DNA from: Prosthecobacter fusiformis
GTDB lineage: Bacteria; Verrucomicrobiota; Verrucomicrobiia; Verrucomicrobiales; Verrucomicrobiaceae
Assembly (NCBI RefSeq): GCF_004364345.1
Contig: NZ_SOCA01000009.1
Span: 1 to 64,000 of the forward strand
Direction of reading: 5' to 3'
DNA: 64,000 bases
Under the pieces are notes generated by a model that saw only the letters and a program-made list of their open reading frames with translations, was not told the origin of the DNA and ran no database searches. The position numbers and the translations under genes are program-made. Numbering within the stretch: position 1 is the stretch's first letter; the number at the start of each line of letters is the position of its first letter. This document shows, in pieces, positions 1 through 9,627 of the stretch.

Positions 1-161
1 TGCTCTTTTTTGAAGGTTTTTTCGCGCTTTCTTCTCCCAAGACCCCTTTTTTACCCAAAATTGGGGCATTTTCGACTCGCTGGAGGAAAATCGGCCCTCA
101 ACTTCCCTCCAGAATCTAAATTTTCACCCCAATCCCTTTTTCGCCTAACCAATGTTGATAT

Positions 162-920
162 TCAGGCCTTTTTAGCGCGTGCCATTCTCCACACCAGCCA
201 TCCAACCACATTCACGACCGCCAAAGCGCCTAACAATTGGGTGAGCGACTGCGCCAATGACCCCTTCCCCAAGCCGCTCCCGACCAGAGAGAAAGCAATA
301 TTTAACGGTAAGTAGCCAAGCAGAGTCCCGATCAAAAAGGTCGAATGCGCCACCTGGGTCACCCCTAACAAAACATTCAGTACCAGACCAGGTAGCATCA
401 TCTGCCGCACCCAGAAGACCTTCAGCCAGGAAGGCTTCTCCAGCATCTTCTTCAGCCAGGGCCAGCGCTCAGCCCGGGCCAGGACCGCACGCCGCGCTCC
501 TGCCCGAGTCATGAGGAAAGCCCCATACGATCCCAGAACGGAACCCACCAGAGAGAGGCTCAGCCCCTCCATAAAGCCAAAGATCAGCCCCGCACCCGCA
601 CAGAGCGGCAGTCTGGGCAGGCCGATCATCACCCCTATCGCACAGGCCAGGATGAAGCTGAGGTGCGCCATCCAGCCTAGCTCATCCACAAAAGCCTTCC
701 AGGCCTGGACATTGGTGATCCAGGCCTTCAACGGCGTAAAATGTGCCAGGACCATGAACAGTCCCACCACAGCCACCAGGATGAGGACACGCTTGTTTTC
801 ACGGTTCATGGATCGGCTTGTTTCCAATTCGACCAAGTCCGCCTCAGTGGCCTTGTCTTCAGTGTCGCACTTCACATGTCCAGTGTGCAGCGGGGCTTTT
901 TCTTGGTCCGGTCCGTTCAT
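162..920 (-). CDS. TVP38/TMEM64 (VTT domain) family membrane protein
   Basis: Integral membrane protein of 252 aa with a VTT/DedA-type core. After a charged cytosolic N-terminus there are hydrophobic segments at about residues 44-60, 85-110, 115-140, 175-200 and 225-245. The glycine-rich stretch near 98-125 (LCAGAGLIFGFMEG, then GSVLGSYGAFLMTRAGAR) is the typical re-entrant/VTT signature followed by an arginine-rich loop. Family members are thought to act in lipid scrambling or undecaprenyl-phosphate and small-molecule handling, but the substrate here is unknown. The start is uncertain: an internal ATG at 809 (MNRENK) would drop 37 charged residues, and neither start has a good ribosome binding site. 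It is divergent from the DUF3500 gene. The first 161 bases of the window, downstream of it, show no gene. Confidence 0.8.
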   Translation of the reverse strand: MNGPDQEKAPLHTGHVKCDTEDKATEADLVELETSRSMNRENKRVLILVAVVGLFMVLAHFTPLKAWITNVQAWKAFVDELGWMAHLSFILACAIGVMIGLPRLPLCAGAGLIFGFMEGLSLSLVGSVLGSYGAFLMTRAGARRAVLARAERWPWLKKMLEKPSWLKVFWVRQMMLPGLVLNVLLGVTQVAHSTFLIGTLLGYLPLNIAFSLVGSGLGKGSLAQSLTQLLGALAVVNVVGWLVWRMARAKKA

Positions 921-1019
921 TCGGGAGTAATCAGCGACGGGTCACCCGGCTTCTCAACACAGAAAGTGCATCTTTATCTCAAGGCATCCTCCCGCTGGCG
1001 CGTTTCATAAGAACTTGCC

Positions 1020-1991
1020 ATGAACACGCCCGCCCTTTCTCGCCGCCAATTTCTTCAGCGCAGCAGCCAGGCGCTCGCCTCAGGCCTGCTCGCCACACCG
1101 CTCCTGCAGGCTGCGGGTGCCATGCCACGCTCTGAAACGCTGGTACATCAGCTTTACTCAAGCCTCCAGGAGCCTCAGCAAAAGTTGTTATGCTTTGGCT
1201 GGGACGACCCGCGCCGTCTCAAGGTAGACAACAATTGGCATATCACTCCTCAAAAACTCCGCGATGTCCTGGATGGAGACCAGCAGGACCTCGTCCGCCA
1301 GATTTTCGACAGCTTGCACAGTGATGAGTATAAAAAAGAGGTCTGGCGTCAGTTTGACCAGGATAATAAAGGCGATGGCGGCTTTGCCAGCTCCTCCATG
1401 GCCCTTTTTGGGAAACCCGGCAGCGGCCAGTTCGAATTCGTCCTCACTGGTCGCCACTGCACCCGCCGCTGCGATGGTGACAGCGAGGCTGGCACTGCAT
1501 TTGGCGGCCCCATCTTTTATGGGCATGCCGCGAAGGGCTTTTATGAAAAACCGGACCACCCAGGCAATGCCTACTGGTTCCAGGCCAAACGAGCCAATGA
1601 AGTTTTCCAGGCCCTGGATGGTCGCCAACGCGATCTGGCTCTGCTCGGAGACGGGCGGGATGAAACAGGTAGCCGCACGGTTAACCTCACCGGAAAAAAA
1701 ACGGGATTGGACGGCATCCCCCTGACGGAGCTTAGCGGAGACCAAAAAGGACTCGTCCGCCAGGTACTCGGAGATTTGTTAGCCCCCTTCCGCAAAGAAG
1801 ATGCCCAAGAGTCCCTCAAATACATCGAAGCCGCCGGATTCGAGAACCTGCACATGGCCTTCTATAAGAATCAGGACGTCGGCAATGACGGCACCTGGGA
1901 TGTCTGGCAGATCGAAGGTCCCAGCATGATCTGGTACTTTCGGGGAGATCCCCATGTCCACTGTTGGGCTCATATTAAAGAAGCAGCCTGA
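1020..1991 (+). CDS. DUF3500 family protein with Tat signal
   Basis: A 323-aa exported protein. The N-terminus carries a twin-arginine signal (SRRQFLQ at residues 7-13), a hydrophobic stretch rich in Ala/Leu, and a likely cleavage site near residue 33. The body matches the DUF3500 family as I recall it, with the conserved-looking blocks FEFVLTGRHCTRRCDGD and FGGPIFYGHA and repeated LSGDQ...LVRQ helices. The function of DUF3500 is not established. Tat export suggests the protein folds, or binds a cofactor, before it leaves the cytoplasm. It is followed on the same strand, after 63 bases, by a GYF_2 protein, but nothing ties the two functionally. The family call is from motif memory. Confidence 0.72.
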   Translation: MNTPALSRRQFLQRSSQALASGLLATPLLQAAGAMPRSETLVHQLYSSLQEPQQKLLCFGWDDPRRLKVDNNWHITPQKLRDVLDGDQQDLVRQIFDSLHSDEYKKEVWRQFDQDNKGDGGFASSSMALFGKPGSGQFEFVLTGRHCTRRCDGDSEAGTAFGGPIFYGHAAKGFYEKPDHPGNAYWFQAKRANEVFQALDGRQRDLALLGDGRDETGSRTVNLTGKKTGLDGIPLTELSGDQKGLVRQVLGDLLAPFRKEDAQESLKYIEAAGFENLHMAFYKNQDVGNDGTWDVWQIEGPSMIWYFRGDPHVHCWAHIKEAA

Positions 1992-2054
1992 GAAAAAAAT
2001 TCAAGAGGACCACTTGACAGGCGCGGGAATTGCTAGCGAACGTACTCGCACGCA

Positions 2055-2630
2055 ATGCCAACTCCCGTTTTGGAAGCGACCTACTACATCTCTAAAGGCC
2101 AAAAAGTCGTCGGTCCCTGCACCTTGGACGACTTATACAGCTATATCGCCTACGGCTCAGTCCGCGAGAGCGATCTGGTGCGCCGTGAAGGTGCCACGGA
2201 CTGGACCCCGCTTAAAGCCCTGGAAGAATTGCATCTGGATACACCGGATTCCCAGACAGCCCGGGAGCTGACCACCCGCCGCCGCACAGCACGTTACCGG
2301 GACTATGCCAAAGTGCCCCGCAATCGCCGCTCCGGCATCGTGCTATGGCGCCTCATCATCGGCTTCTTGCTTTTCCCCCCGCTTCTTTGGAAAGCCGCCA
2401 TCACCGTCTTCCAGGACCGGATCTTTACCACCAAGACGGATCCGCGCGGTTACCTGGAGTCCTGGCCCCGCTGGTGTGAGCCCGTCATCTCGGGCATGAT
2501 TATCGTCAATACCTTGGCCTGGACAGCCTTTGTCTGGAGCTTTTCCCAGGAATCAGCACCCGTTGTCCAGGAGCTCGCCGCTATCTTCTCCACCGGCATG
2601 GTGGAGATCCAGCGCTGGTTTAATCAGTAA
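2055..2630 (+). CDS. GYF_2 (DUF4339) domain membrane protein
   Basis: A 191-aa protein. Residues about 9-57 form a GYF_2 module: YYISKGQKVVGPCTLDDLYSYIAYG, then DLVRREGATDWTPL, the usual pattern of this putative peptide-binding fold. A basic linker (RRRTARYRDYAKVPRNRR) precedes two hydrophobic helices around residues 95-115 and 142-165. The arrangement places the GYF_2 domain in the cytoplasm, attached to the inner membrane. The partner is unknown. It sits 118 bases upstream of the secretin gene on the same strand, but a good promoter between them suggests separate transcription. Confidence 0.8.
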   Translation: MPTPVLEATYYISKGQKVVGPCTLDDLYSYIAYGSVRESDLVRREGATDWTPLKALEELHLDTPDSQTARELTTRRRTARYRDYAKVPRNRRSGIVLWRLIIGFLLFPPLLWKAAITVFQDRIFTTKTDPRGYLESWPRWCEPVISGMIIVNTLAWTAFVWSFSQESAPVVQELAAIFSTGMVEIQRWFNQ

Positions 2631-2699
2631 GCGAGATGAAAAGCGGAAGGCCGTTTCCTTCAGCAGATGTTTGAATTTTAACAAAAACAAACAATTCCA

Positions 2700-2727
2700 T
2701 TGCCTTTAATACTATGGAAAATATAGT
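2700..2727 (+). promoter_or_regulatory. sigma70-like promoter upstream of the secretin gene
   Basis: A -35 element TTGCCT (2700-2705) and a -10 element TATAGT (2722-2727) are separated by 16 bases and lie in an AT-rich stretch just upstream of the secretin ATG at 2749. The leader would be only about 15 nt. This is a consensus match by eye, not a measured start site. Confidence 0.5.
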
Positions 2728-2748
2728 TGGTGTAGATTTGGCTCCATT

Positions 2749-5004
2749 ATGCCTGTTTCACCCGTCCACTTTTCCCCCCGGCAAGCCTCGAAGAGGCTGC
2801 TCATCGCGCTTGCCTTAGGAGCGCTGATCCTGGCCAGCAGTCATGCCCAGCAAAATCCGGCCCTGTCGGAGAACGCTACCATCAAGGTCAATTTCCCCAA
2901 CACGCCGGTCCAGGCCATCATCCCGTTTTATACCCAGATCACGGGAAAAAAGATCATCCTGGATTCCGCCCTTCAGGGCGAGCCCCTGCGTATCATCGCC
3001 CCCGAGCCTTTGACCCGTCGTGAGGCGGTCGCCTTTATTGAGGCTACCCTTCTCCTCAATGGGTATGCCATCATCCCAGTGAATGAGTCCACGGTGAAGC
3101 TCATTCATCACAGCGGCGGCAAGAGCCCGACACCTGAAGGGCTTAAAGTTTATAACTCCATCAAAGATCTGCCGGATAACGAAGAGCTGTGCCACTTCGT
3201 CATGCCCCTCCAGCACATCTCCCCAGATGAAGCCTCCAAGGCCTTTCAGCAGGTGATCAAGCTGCACAGCTACGGTGCCATCATGCCCATGAAGAATGCC
3301 GCCGCACTCATCATTACGGAAAACAGTACCACCATCCGCAGCATCTATGAGATCGCCCAGGTCATTGATGTGCCACCGGCAGAAATTGCCAATGAAATGA
3401 TCAAGCTGGAGCGCAGTGATGCGGAAAGCATCGCCGAGATCATTGGGGAAATCTACGCGGAGGAAGAAAAGACCGAATCCGCACCTGCCCAATCCATCCC
3501 TGCCGCACCCCCAGTAGCCACCAATGGCGCACGCGCCCCGGCCCTCAACCCCATGGGCATCGCTAACACGGCCAATACCAATCCTAGCGTAGCCAGAGTA
3601 CGCGTCATCCCTCACCGCCGCACCAACAGCATCCTGGTCATCGCCCGACCGGTGGACATTACTTATATCCGCGGACTGGTGGAAAAGCTGGACCAGCAGG
3701 CAGGTGACGTCACTTTCCTGAAGCGCAAGCTGGCCTACCTGGATGTGGGGGATTTCCTTCCCGTCGCCTATAATGCCCTGGCCAAAGACACCGACATCCA
3801 GAGCGAGGGCGCAGATTCCGCCTCCGGCGGCGGACGGCGCAGCAGCAGCAGCCGACGCCCTAGCGCCAGTTCCAACACACCCTCCACGGATGCCTCCCGC
3901 GACAGTTCCAGTTCGAACGATTTTGGTCAAAATCTCCAGGGCGGTTTCGGTGGCCAGGGGAACAATCGTAACGAACGCAGCCTGCTGGATGACCCAGATG
4001 CCATCTCCGCACCAGAATCCCTGGTGGTTGGAAAGACCCTGCTCATTGCCGACCCCCAGTCCAACAGCCTCGTCGTCAGCGGCTCGCCAGAACACATTGC
4101 CGTCATTGACCAGCTCATCCAGGAAATGGATGTGCGCCCGCAGCAAGTTTACATCAGCACCATCATCGGCCAGTTGAACCTGGGCGGAGATTTCAAATAC
4201 GGGTTCGATTTCCTCAACATGCTGGATGATTTCACCCTCCGGCAGAAGGATGTCACCACCCCCAACGGTGTTGACCTCGGAGGTGCCTTGAACATCCCGT
4301 TCAACATGGAAAAATTCGGCACCAGTTCCATGAGCTTCTATGGCCAGCTCGGCTCCCTGAGCCGTTATGTGAACCTGCTGGAAGGGAATAAAAACTTCAA
4401 GGTCCTCTCTACCCCCAGCCTTTATACCACGAACAATGGCAAGGCGGTCATCTCCAGCGGTCAGCGCATCGCTGTGCCGGTGAATATCCTTTCCAATGCA
4501 GGCATCAATAACATTGCCGCCACCAGTGCCAGCATCGAATACCGGGATGTCGTCCTGAAGCTGGAAGTTGTCCCTCTCATCAATAACGACAACGAAGTCA
4601 CCCTGCGCATCGCTCAGGTGAATGACAACATCGTTGGTGAGCAAAACATCTCCGGCAACACGGTGCCCACCATCGGCACCCAGGAGTTGCTGACGACTGT
4701 GACCGTGCGGGACGGAGCCACCGTCGTCCTGGGCGGGCTCATCACCGAAAGGACCGAAAACACCGAGCGCGGTGCCATCTTCCTGCGCCGCGTTCCCGTA
4801 CTGAAGCACCTCTTTGGCACCACGGAGAAAGGCACCACGCGCGATGAGCTGCTGATCTTCATCCAGCCAAAGATCATCAATTCCACCGCCCAGCTGGACA
4901 GCCCGAATAACATTGAAGCACGTCGTTCCCGCATCATGGAAGAGACCCTGGAATTCGGTATGCCTCTGAAAGATATTCCCCGGGCACTGCCTGCGGATAA
5001 GTAA
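2749..5004 (+). CDS. gspD: GspD-type secretin (type II secretion outer-membrane channel)
   Basis: Outer-membrane secretin of 751 aa. A signal peptide (residues 1-34, ending near SSHAQ) is followed by an N0-type domain (VNFPNTPVQAIIPFYTQITGKKIILD), N1-N3 repeats (for example VRVIPHRRTNSILVIARPVDITYIRGLVEKLD), a Ser/Gly-rich linker at about 355-410, a further NSLVVSGSPEHIAVIDQLIQEMD repeat, and the C-terminal secretin domain. The C-terminus carries the classical signature (VPVLKHLFGT...RDELLIFIQPKII). Secretins multimerise into the gated channel of type II secretion or type IV pili. No other core T2SS gene is adjacent. A GspF-like protein lies 16 kb away on the other strand, so the machinery appears dispersed. 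The long Ser-rich loop is unusual but common in this phylum's homologues as far as I know. Confidence 0.92.
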   Translation: MPVSPVHFSPRQASKRLLIALALGALILASSHAQQNPALSENATIKVNFPNTPVQAIIPFYTQITGKKIILDSALQGEPLRIIAPEPLTRREAVAFIEATLLLNGYAIIPVNESTVKLIHHSGGKSPTPEGLKVYNSIKDLPDNEELCHFVMPLQHISPDEASKAFQQVIKLHSYGAIMPMKNAAALIITENSTTIRSIYEIAQVIDVPPAEIANEMIKLERSDAESIAEIIGEIYAEEEKTESAPAQSIPAAPPVATNGARAPALNPMGIANTANTNPSVARVRVIPHRRTNSILVIARPVDITYIRGLVEKLDQQAGDVTFLKRKLAYLDVGDFLPVAYNALAKDTDIQSEGADSASGGGRRSSSSRRPSASSNTPSTDASRDSSSSNDFGQNLQGGFGGQGNNRNERSLLDDPDAISAPESLVVGKTLLIADPQSNSLVVSGSPEHIAVIDQLIQEMDVRPQQVYISTIIGQLNLGGDFKYGFDFLNMLDDFTLRQKDVTTPNGVDLGGALNIPFNMEKFGTSSMSFYGQLGSLSRYVNLLEGNKNFKVLSTPSLYTTNNGKAVISSGQRIAVPVNILSNAGINNIAATSASIEYRDVVLKLEVVPLINNDNEVTLRIAQVNDNIVGEQNISGNTVPTIGTQELLTTVTVRDGATVVLGGLITERTENTERGAIFLRRVPVLKHLFGTTEKGTTRDELLIFIQPKIINSTAQLDSPNNIEARRSRIMEETLEFGMPLKDIPRALPADK

Positions 5005-5122
5005 CGGCGGATAAAGGTTAGCTTTAATGTTAGGCTTCCAGCCCCGGACGGTTTCCTGGAGATTGACGAAAAGCGGCGGAGGCGCATAATCGTAGCTAGG
5101 AAATTTAACCCTGCTGCGAATC

Positions 5123-5779
5123 ATGAAATATCTCATTGTACTCCTGATTGCCACCCTGTCTGCCACGGTCTTCTCCGCACCAGCTCCACGCGAATGGACC
5201 AATACGGAAGGCAAGAGCCTCACAGGCACACTTGTTGAAACCGTTCTGGATGCACAGGGAAAAGCGACGGCCGCCAAAGTGCGCCTGCCCAATGGCCAGG
5301 TCTATATCCTGGAACTGAGCAAGCTCTCTGCCGCCGACCAGGAATACGTGGCCACTGCCCAGAAGGAAAAAGCGGCCGAGGAGCAAAAAGCCTTGCTGGC
5401 CAGCCGCCGTGCCAAATGGACCGATGACTGGGAAAAGGCGCAGGAAGAATCCGAAAAGACCGGGCTGCCCATCCTGCTGTTGATGACTGGATCCGACTGG
5501 TGCGGCTACTGCATCCGGCTGAAAAGCAATGTCTTTGAAGAACGGGAATTTCAGAAATTCGCCAATGAAAACGTCGTGCTCATGATCGCGGATTTCCCTC
5601 ACGGTTCCCAGTCCAAGGCGCTGAAGGAGCAGAATGAGAAGCTGAAAAAGGACTTCCCCTTTGGCGGTTATCCCACGGTGAAACTGGTCAAAGACGGCAA
5701 AGAAGTCGCCTCGTTCGGCGGCTATGGAGGTGACTCGGCCGAGGACTACGTCAAGAAGCTGGCTGAGAAATTGAAGTAA
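5123..5779 (+). CDS. thioredoxin-fold protein with N-terminal SHD1-like domain
   Basis: A secreted or periplasmic 218-aa protein. It has a signal peptide (1-19, ending SAPAP), then an SHD1-like module (REWTNTEGKSLTGTLVE...VRLPNGQVYILELSKLSAADQEYVA, about 22-80), a charged helix, and a thioredoxin-like domain from about 105. The redox motif is WCGYC (in GSDWCGYCIRL), followed by the cis-Pro region FGGYPTVKLVKDGKEV. The combination of SHD1 and thioredoxin is frequent in Planctomycetes and Verrucomicrobia; the role is probably disulfide reduction or isomerisation of envelope proteins. It follows the secretin by 118 bases on the same strand. Confidence 0.85.
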   Translation: MKYLIVLLIATLSATVFSAPAPREWTNTEGKSLTGTLVETVLDAQGKATAAKVRLPNGQVYILELSKLSAADQEYVATAQKEKAAEEQKALLASRRAKWTDDWEKAQEESEKTGLPILLLMTGSDWCGYCIRLKSNVFEEREFQKFANENVVLMIADFPHGSQSKALKEQNEKLKKDFPFGGYPTVKLVKDGKEVASFGGYGGDSAEDYVKKLAEKLK

Positions 5780-5881
5780 CTTCAAGACGAGTTGATACGA
5801 AAACAGAGATCCATCATAAAAGAGCTGTGTTTTCCTTTTGCACTGCGGCCCAGGCTGCGTGTCATAGCTGACGCTCTCTGC

Positions 5882-7279
5882 ATGGCCTCCGCTCCTTCCT
5901 ACCTCCCCTGGCTTAGGCGGATTGTCTTTTGCCTGTTCATGGCCGCCATGGCCTGGGGATATGTATGGCTGTCTGCACAAAACATCCGCCATTCCCTGGA
6001 CCGGGAAATGACGCCGCTGGAAAACCGTCATCTTGCGCTCACCCTGGCCACTCAGAGAGATCTGAGGCCTGACTTTACCCACAGCTTCTCCGAGCCGCTG
6101 AAAAAATTGGCCCCTCACCGCACTGACGGCGTGGCCCAGCCCCTGTGGCCTTGGGTGGCAGCCTGGAGACTGGATGAGGCGGACCTGCGCGGCTCGCTGC
6201 ATGATCTGGCGTGGTTCCGGGTCGGTCTCACCTTGGCCTGCCTGATTTTGATGGGGCTGGCCTGCCTGCGCTATTTTGCCCTGCCTGCTGCCTTGCTGGT
6301 GGTGGCCTTGACTGGCTTTCATGGGCTTCTGGGCACGGTATCCATGTATTCTGGAGCTACTTTGTTTCATCTGTTCTTCCTGCTCACCTGGCTGGCTTGC
6401 CTGTATGCACTGCAAAGAAACTCGCTCTGGGTGTATGGGCTGGTCGGGGTGTTTGGTGCGCTGGCTTACCTCTCGGTGGGTCGGATCGTGCCGCTGGTGG
6501 TCGTGTTCATTCTCGTCAGCACACTCCGGGCGATCTGGGGCTGGCTGGCGGCCCACTGGTGTCCCCATGAAGGGACGACCCTGTGGGTGAGGCGTAACCA
6601 TATGTTCGGTCTGCTGCTGCTCGCCACTGGCGCGGGTTTCATCGCCGGACCACGGCTGACGGTTGCCCGGGAGCAGTTTGGGGAGGCCACCTTTCATTAC
6701 AGCGACCACATCCGCTGGCTGGATGACCGGGAGGCAGCTCTCGCCTGGATCGAAGCTCATCCTGACAAAGCCAGCCTGAAACGTATACCCACATTGGAAC
6801 GTCTCACCCCGCAGCATTACTTCCAGACCCATACTCCCGCACAGATAAAACAAAGGCTTTTCAATGGAATGTCCATCCTCACGGGTCGGCTCCAGGGCCG
6901 GGGCGGGGAGGTGGTGACGATACTGCTGGTCTTGCTGGTGGCCTTTACCCTGGCCTGTCGGTTTAGCACACCCAAAGCCTGCCACGCCGGAGAGCGCCTG
7001 CACCCGGAGACGGTGCCGACAGTGCTGTTTCTCGTCACTGTGGCAGTCACCTACGGACTCATTGCTGCCTGGGATGTAACGATCGTTACGGCCAATTACC
7101 TCCATGCACTCACCGGTCCCCTGACCCTGAGCCTGCTCTGGGGGTGTGAGAGTGTCCTGCGAAGGGCGCGGCGCCGGGGGGCGAGCTGGATGGTCGCCCA
7201 GGGTTACCAAGCCGTTCTGTGGCTGCTGCTGGCCATGACCCTGGTACAGTTTTGGAAAACGGCCTTTACTGTGCCCTGA
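5882..7279 (+). CDS. multi-pass membrane protein, possibly GT-C-like
   Basis: I do not recognise this protein. It is about 465 aa from the ATG at 5882; an open frame extends upstream to a TTG at 5792, but that stretch lacks membrane character. It has roughly ten hydrophobic helices, a periplasmic-looking loop after the first helix (RHSLDREMTPLENRHLALTLATQRDLRPDF), and a large hydrophilic loop after helix 7 (EQFGEATFHYSDHIRWLDDREAALAWIEAHPDKASL). The topology resembles GT-C glycosyltransferases or O-antigen-ligase-like proteins, but I see no diagnostic motif. It lies between an exported thioredoxin and a HAD phosphatase on the same strand. Confidence 0.6.
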   Translation: MASAPSYLPWLRRIVFCLFMAAMAWGYVWLSAQNIRHSLDREMTPLENRHLALTLATQRDLRPDFTHSFSEPLKKLAPHRTDGVAQPLWPWVAAWRLDEADLRGSLHDLAWFRVGLTLACLILMGLACLRYFALPAALLVVALTGFHGLLGTVSMYSGATLFHLFFLLTWLACLYALQRNSLWVYGLVGVFGALAYLSVGRIVPLVVVFILVSTLRAIWGWLAAHWCPHEGTTLWVRRNHMFGLLLLATGAGFIAGPRLTVAREQFGEATFHYSDHIRWLDDREAALAWIEAHPDKASLKRIPTLERLTPQHYFQTHTPAQIKQRLFNGMSILTGRLQGRGGEVVTILLVLLVAFTLACRFSTPKACHAGERLHPETVPTVLFLVTVAVTYGLIAAWDVTIVTANYLHALTGPLTLSLLWGCESVLRRARRRGASWMVAQGYQAVLWLLLAMTLVQFWKTAFTVP

Positions 7280-7333
7280 AGCCTGCCTTGACTCCCCTGC
7301 TGCCAGGGTAAAGTCCCTTCCCCCATCTGTCGC

Positions 7334-8122
7334 ATGCCTGCCCGCAATCCTACGTTCATCCTCTCCTTCGATTTCGACGGCACTCTGGTGCATCCGGAGA
7401 GTGATCCCGTCTTCCATCCGATGCTGGGGCAGATGATCCAGCACCTGCGCAACCAGGGCGCTGCCTGGGTCATCAATACAGGCCGCAGCCTGCCGCAGAC
7501 TCTGCAAGGGCTTTCCCAGTATGGCATCTTCATGGAGCCGGATTACATCATCGCCATGGAGTGCGATATTCATAAGCCCGGCCTGTTCAGCAAGTGGACC
7601 GACTTTGGTCCCTGGAACAAACAGGCGCGCAAAGCCCATACGCGCTTCGTCAAAGACCATCAGGCTTCTTTGAACAGCATCCGCGAGATGGTGGAAAACC
7701 AGACGCAGGCCCAGTTTCTCACCGGGGAATATGGCGAGCTGGGAATCGTGGCGACTACGGATGAGGAGATGGAGGTCATCTGCTCGTTCATCGACACTCA
7801 TGTGCGGCAGTTCCCGGACATCGGTTACAACCGCAATGGCATCTATCTGCGCTTTGCGCACAGCGGCTACAGCAAGGGCACTGCCTTGAGCGAGCTGGCC
7901 CGCCTGCTCGGTCTGAATGCCAGTCATTGCTTCGCCGCCGGGGATAATCTCAACGATCTCTCCATGCTGCACCCGCGCCATGCCTGCATGATCGCCACAC
8001 CCGGCAACGGACTGCCCGAGGTGAAAGCCCATGTCCAGAGTCATGGCGGTTTCATCGCCACGCGATATGCGAGTGAAGGCATGATGGAAGCCCTGACGCA
8101 TTACTTTGGCGGCAAGAGTTGA
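7334..8122 (+). CDS. HAD-IIB (Cof-like) hydrolase, probable phosphatase
   Basis: A 262-aa haloacid-dehalogenase superfamily hydrolase. Motif I is FDFDGTLVH (about 9-17, with nucleophile Asp and acid/base Asp in DxDGT). Motif II is the INTGRS segment (about 51-56), motif III the Lys in YSKGTALSELARLLGL, and motif IV GDNLNDLSML. The cap between motifs II and III is of the C2/IIB type, as in sucrose-phosphate phosphatase and Cof proteins, so it probably dephosphorylates a sugar phosphate or other small phosphometabolite. It converges on the propeller gene at 8143 with only 20 bases between stops and no clear terminator hairpin. Confidence 0.85.
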   Translation: MPARNPTFILSFDFDGTLVHPESDPVFHPMLGQMIQHLRNQGAAWVINTGRSLPQTLQGLSQYGIFMEPDYIIAMECDIHKPGLFSKWTDFGPWNKQARKAHTRFVKDHQASLNSIREMVENQTQAQFLTGEYGELGIVATTDEEMEVICSFIDTHVRQFPDIGYNRNGIYLRFAHSGYSKGTALSELARLLGLNASHCFAAGDNLNDLSMLHPRHACMIATPGNGLPEVKAHVQSHGGFIATRYASEGMMEALTHYFGGKS

Positions 8123-8142
8123 TGGGTGAAAGCAGGCATTCT

Positions 8143-9627
8143 TCAGGTCCCACAAGAGAGGCTGTATAAGCGGGACTGGCGCATCTGTAGCCGTACCTTC
8201 AGAGGCCGGCCTTGGGGCAATGCGCTGCCAGAGGCCTGCCACCGGACCTGCCATTTTGTTTGGTTCTCACGCAGGGGTTCACAGTCTTCAGCTGTATAAC
8301 CTTCAATAGGACGGCCATCCGCCTCCAGTAATGCGGCGCGGATCTCGCCCCCTGCGGCGTTGGCATTGATGATGAGTGCTGGGCCTCCCAATTGAAGGGG
8401 CCGGGTCTCGACAAGACCATTCTGACCGGCATCCAGGGACACAAAACCATGCCGCCTCCATTCGGCCCGGCCGATGGCATTCATTTTGGGTGGAATAGGG
8501 GCTCCGTGGCTGGTCGTGAGGGCGGTGTAATAGATCCAGGTCTCATCTTTCACATGCACACAGGTGCTGGAAACACCAAGGATGGTGCCGCCATCAAAAC
8601 TCCCTGGTTCACCGCGTGGAATGAGGCTGATTCGAGGGTCCGTGCGCTGCCACGTCAGGCCATCGGCGCTGGTGATGAGCTGCACCTCAATGATGCCATC
8701 GGTGGGGCTCTGACCAGGTTTCACCTCTGTCTTCTCAGCATCCTTGCCCAGCACGCGAAAGATCGTCGGCAGACCGATAAAACCGGAAGCGTGAGGATAG
8801 ACGGAGAGGTTATTGACCTCTGTACGCTCGTCCGCATTCTTGGCCCAGGCGTGGTCATCTTTATCCGCCAAGAAGGTCAGCTCGGGCTCGCTCCAGGTTT
8901 GGAAATCACGGCTACGAGAGAGTGAAACTGAGCGTCCATGCTTATTCGCCGGCTGTCGGTGATAAGCCAGGTATTCACCGGTCAGCGGATCCTGGGTCAG
9001 GCAGATATTATCCGAACTTTTCAGTACGGGACGGTCATCTGGAAAGCGTTTCCAGTTTATACCATCTGCGGATACCGCCGCATAATAGGCCCCTCTTAAT
9101 GAGCCGAGCATCTTATACCGCCTGGAGGGATCCGGGTCCCGTTTGTCCAAAAGCACGCTCGGGCTATGCATGTCGAATACGATGTTGTTGGCCGTGGAGC
9201 CCTGGAAACTATGCAGTCCAAGCTGCGGCCTCTGCCAGGCCAGACCGTCTTTCGAAGTCGCATACAGAACCATGTCACCCTTGCCCGCCCTAAAACCTGG
9301 GACCTTGGGTTTATTCCCCTGCGCATCCACATCTGGATGGCCCATATACCAAAGGGATAAGCTTTGAGCAGCTTCATCATAATAGACCGAGCCATAGACA
9401 TAAATGCGGCTGCCTTCCCAGGGAAGTTCCGGCTGCATCACTGGTTCAGCCCGTGTCCGTGCCCGATGAAGGGTGATGATAACCCCCTGTCTGGAGGCGA
9501 TACCGCTGTCATCCACAAACAGCAGCGGCAAATCATCCAGCACAATCTTGGGCATCTCCTCGCACATCGCCGTTGCGGCGGAGAGCAGGAGGCCTAGGGC
9601 GATGAAACAAGGGAGCTGGCTTTTCAT
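8143..9627 (-). CDS. secreted beta-propeller protein, GH32/GH43-like
   Basis: A 494-aa exported protein with a signal peptide (MKSQLPCFIALGLLLSAATAMCEE). The body has repeated propeller-type blades: WEGSRIYVYGSVYYDEAAQSLSLWYMGH, LYATSKDGLAWQRPQLG, YYAAVSADGINWKRFPDDRPVL and SRDFQTWSEPEL. These dSxDGxxW patterns are typical of five-bladed glycosidase-like propellers in verrucomicrobial and planctomycetal secretomes. A C-terminal beta module (about 410-490) may be accessory. I cannot identify catalytic acids with certainty, so a sugar-binding rather than hydrolytic role is possible. It is convergent with the HAD gene and divergent from DAHP synthase. Confidence 0.68.
   Translation of the reverse strand: MKSQLPCFIALGLLLSAATAMCEEMPKIVLDDLPLLFVDDSGIASRQGVIITLHRARTRAEPVMQPELPWEGSRIYVYGSVYYDEAAQSLSLWYMGHPDVDAQGNKPKVPGFRAGKGDMVLYATSKDGLAWQRPQLGLHSFQGSTANNIVFDMHSPSVLLDKRDPDPSRRYKMLGSLRGAYYAAVSADGINWKRFPDDRPVLKSSDNICLTQDPLTGEYLAYHRQPANKHGRSVSLSRSRDFQTWSEPELTFLADKDDHAWAKNADERTEVNNLSVYPHASGFIGLPTIFRVLGKDAEKTEVKPGQSPTDGIIEVQLITSADGLTWQRTDPRISLIPRGEPGSFDGGTILGVSSTCVHVKDETWIYYTALTTSHGAPIPPKMNAIGRAEWRRHGFVSLDAGQNGLVETRPLQLGGPALIINANAAGGEIRAALLEADGRPIEGYTAEDCEPLRENQTKWQVRWQASGSALPQGRPLKVRLQMRQSRLYSLSCGT

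Noticed and set aside
5105..8254. 1049-aa minus-strand frame, and other long antisense frames (2815-5292, 60911-62317, 41139-42821)
   Set aside because: They lie opposite well-supported genes, show no family motifs, and arise from GC-rich codon usage.
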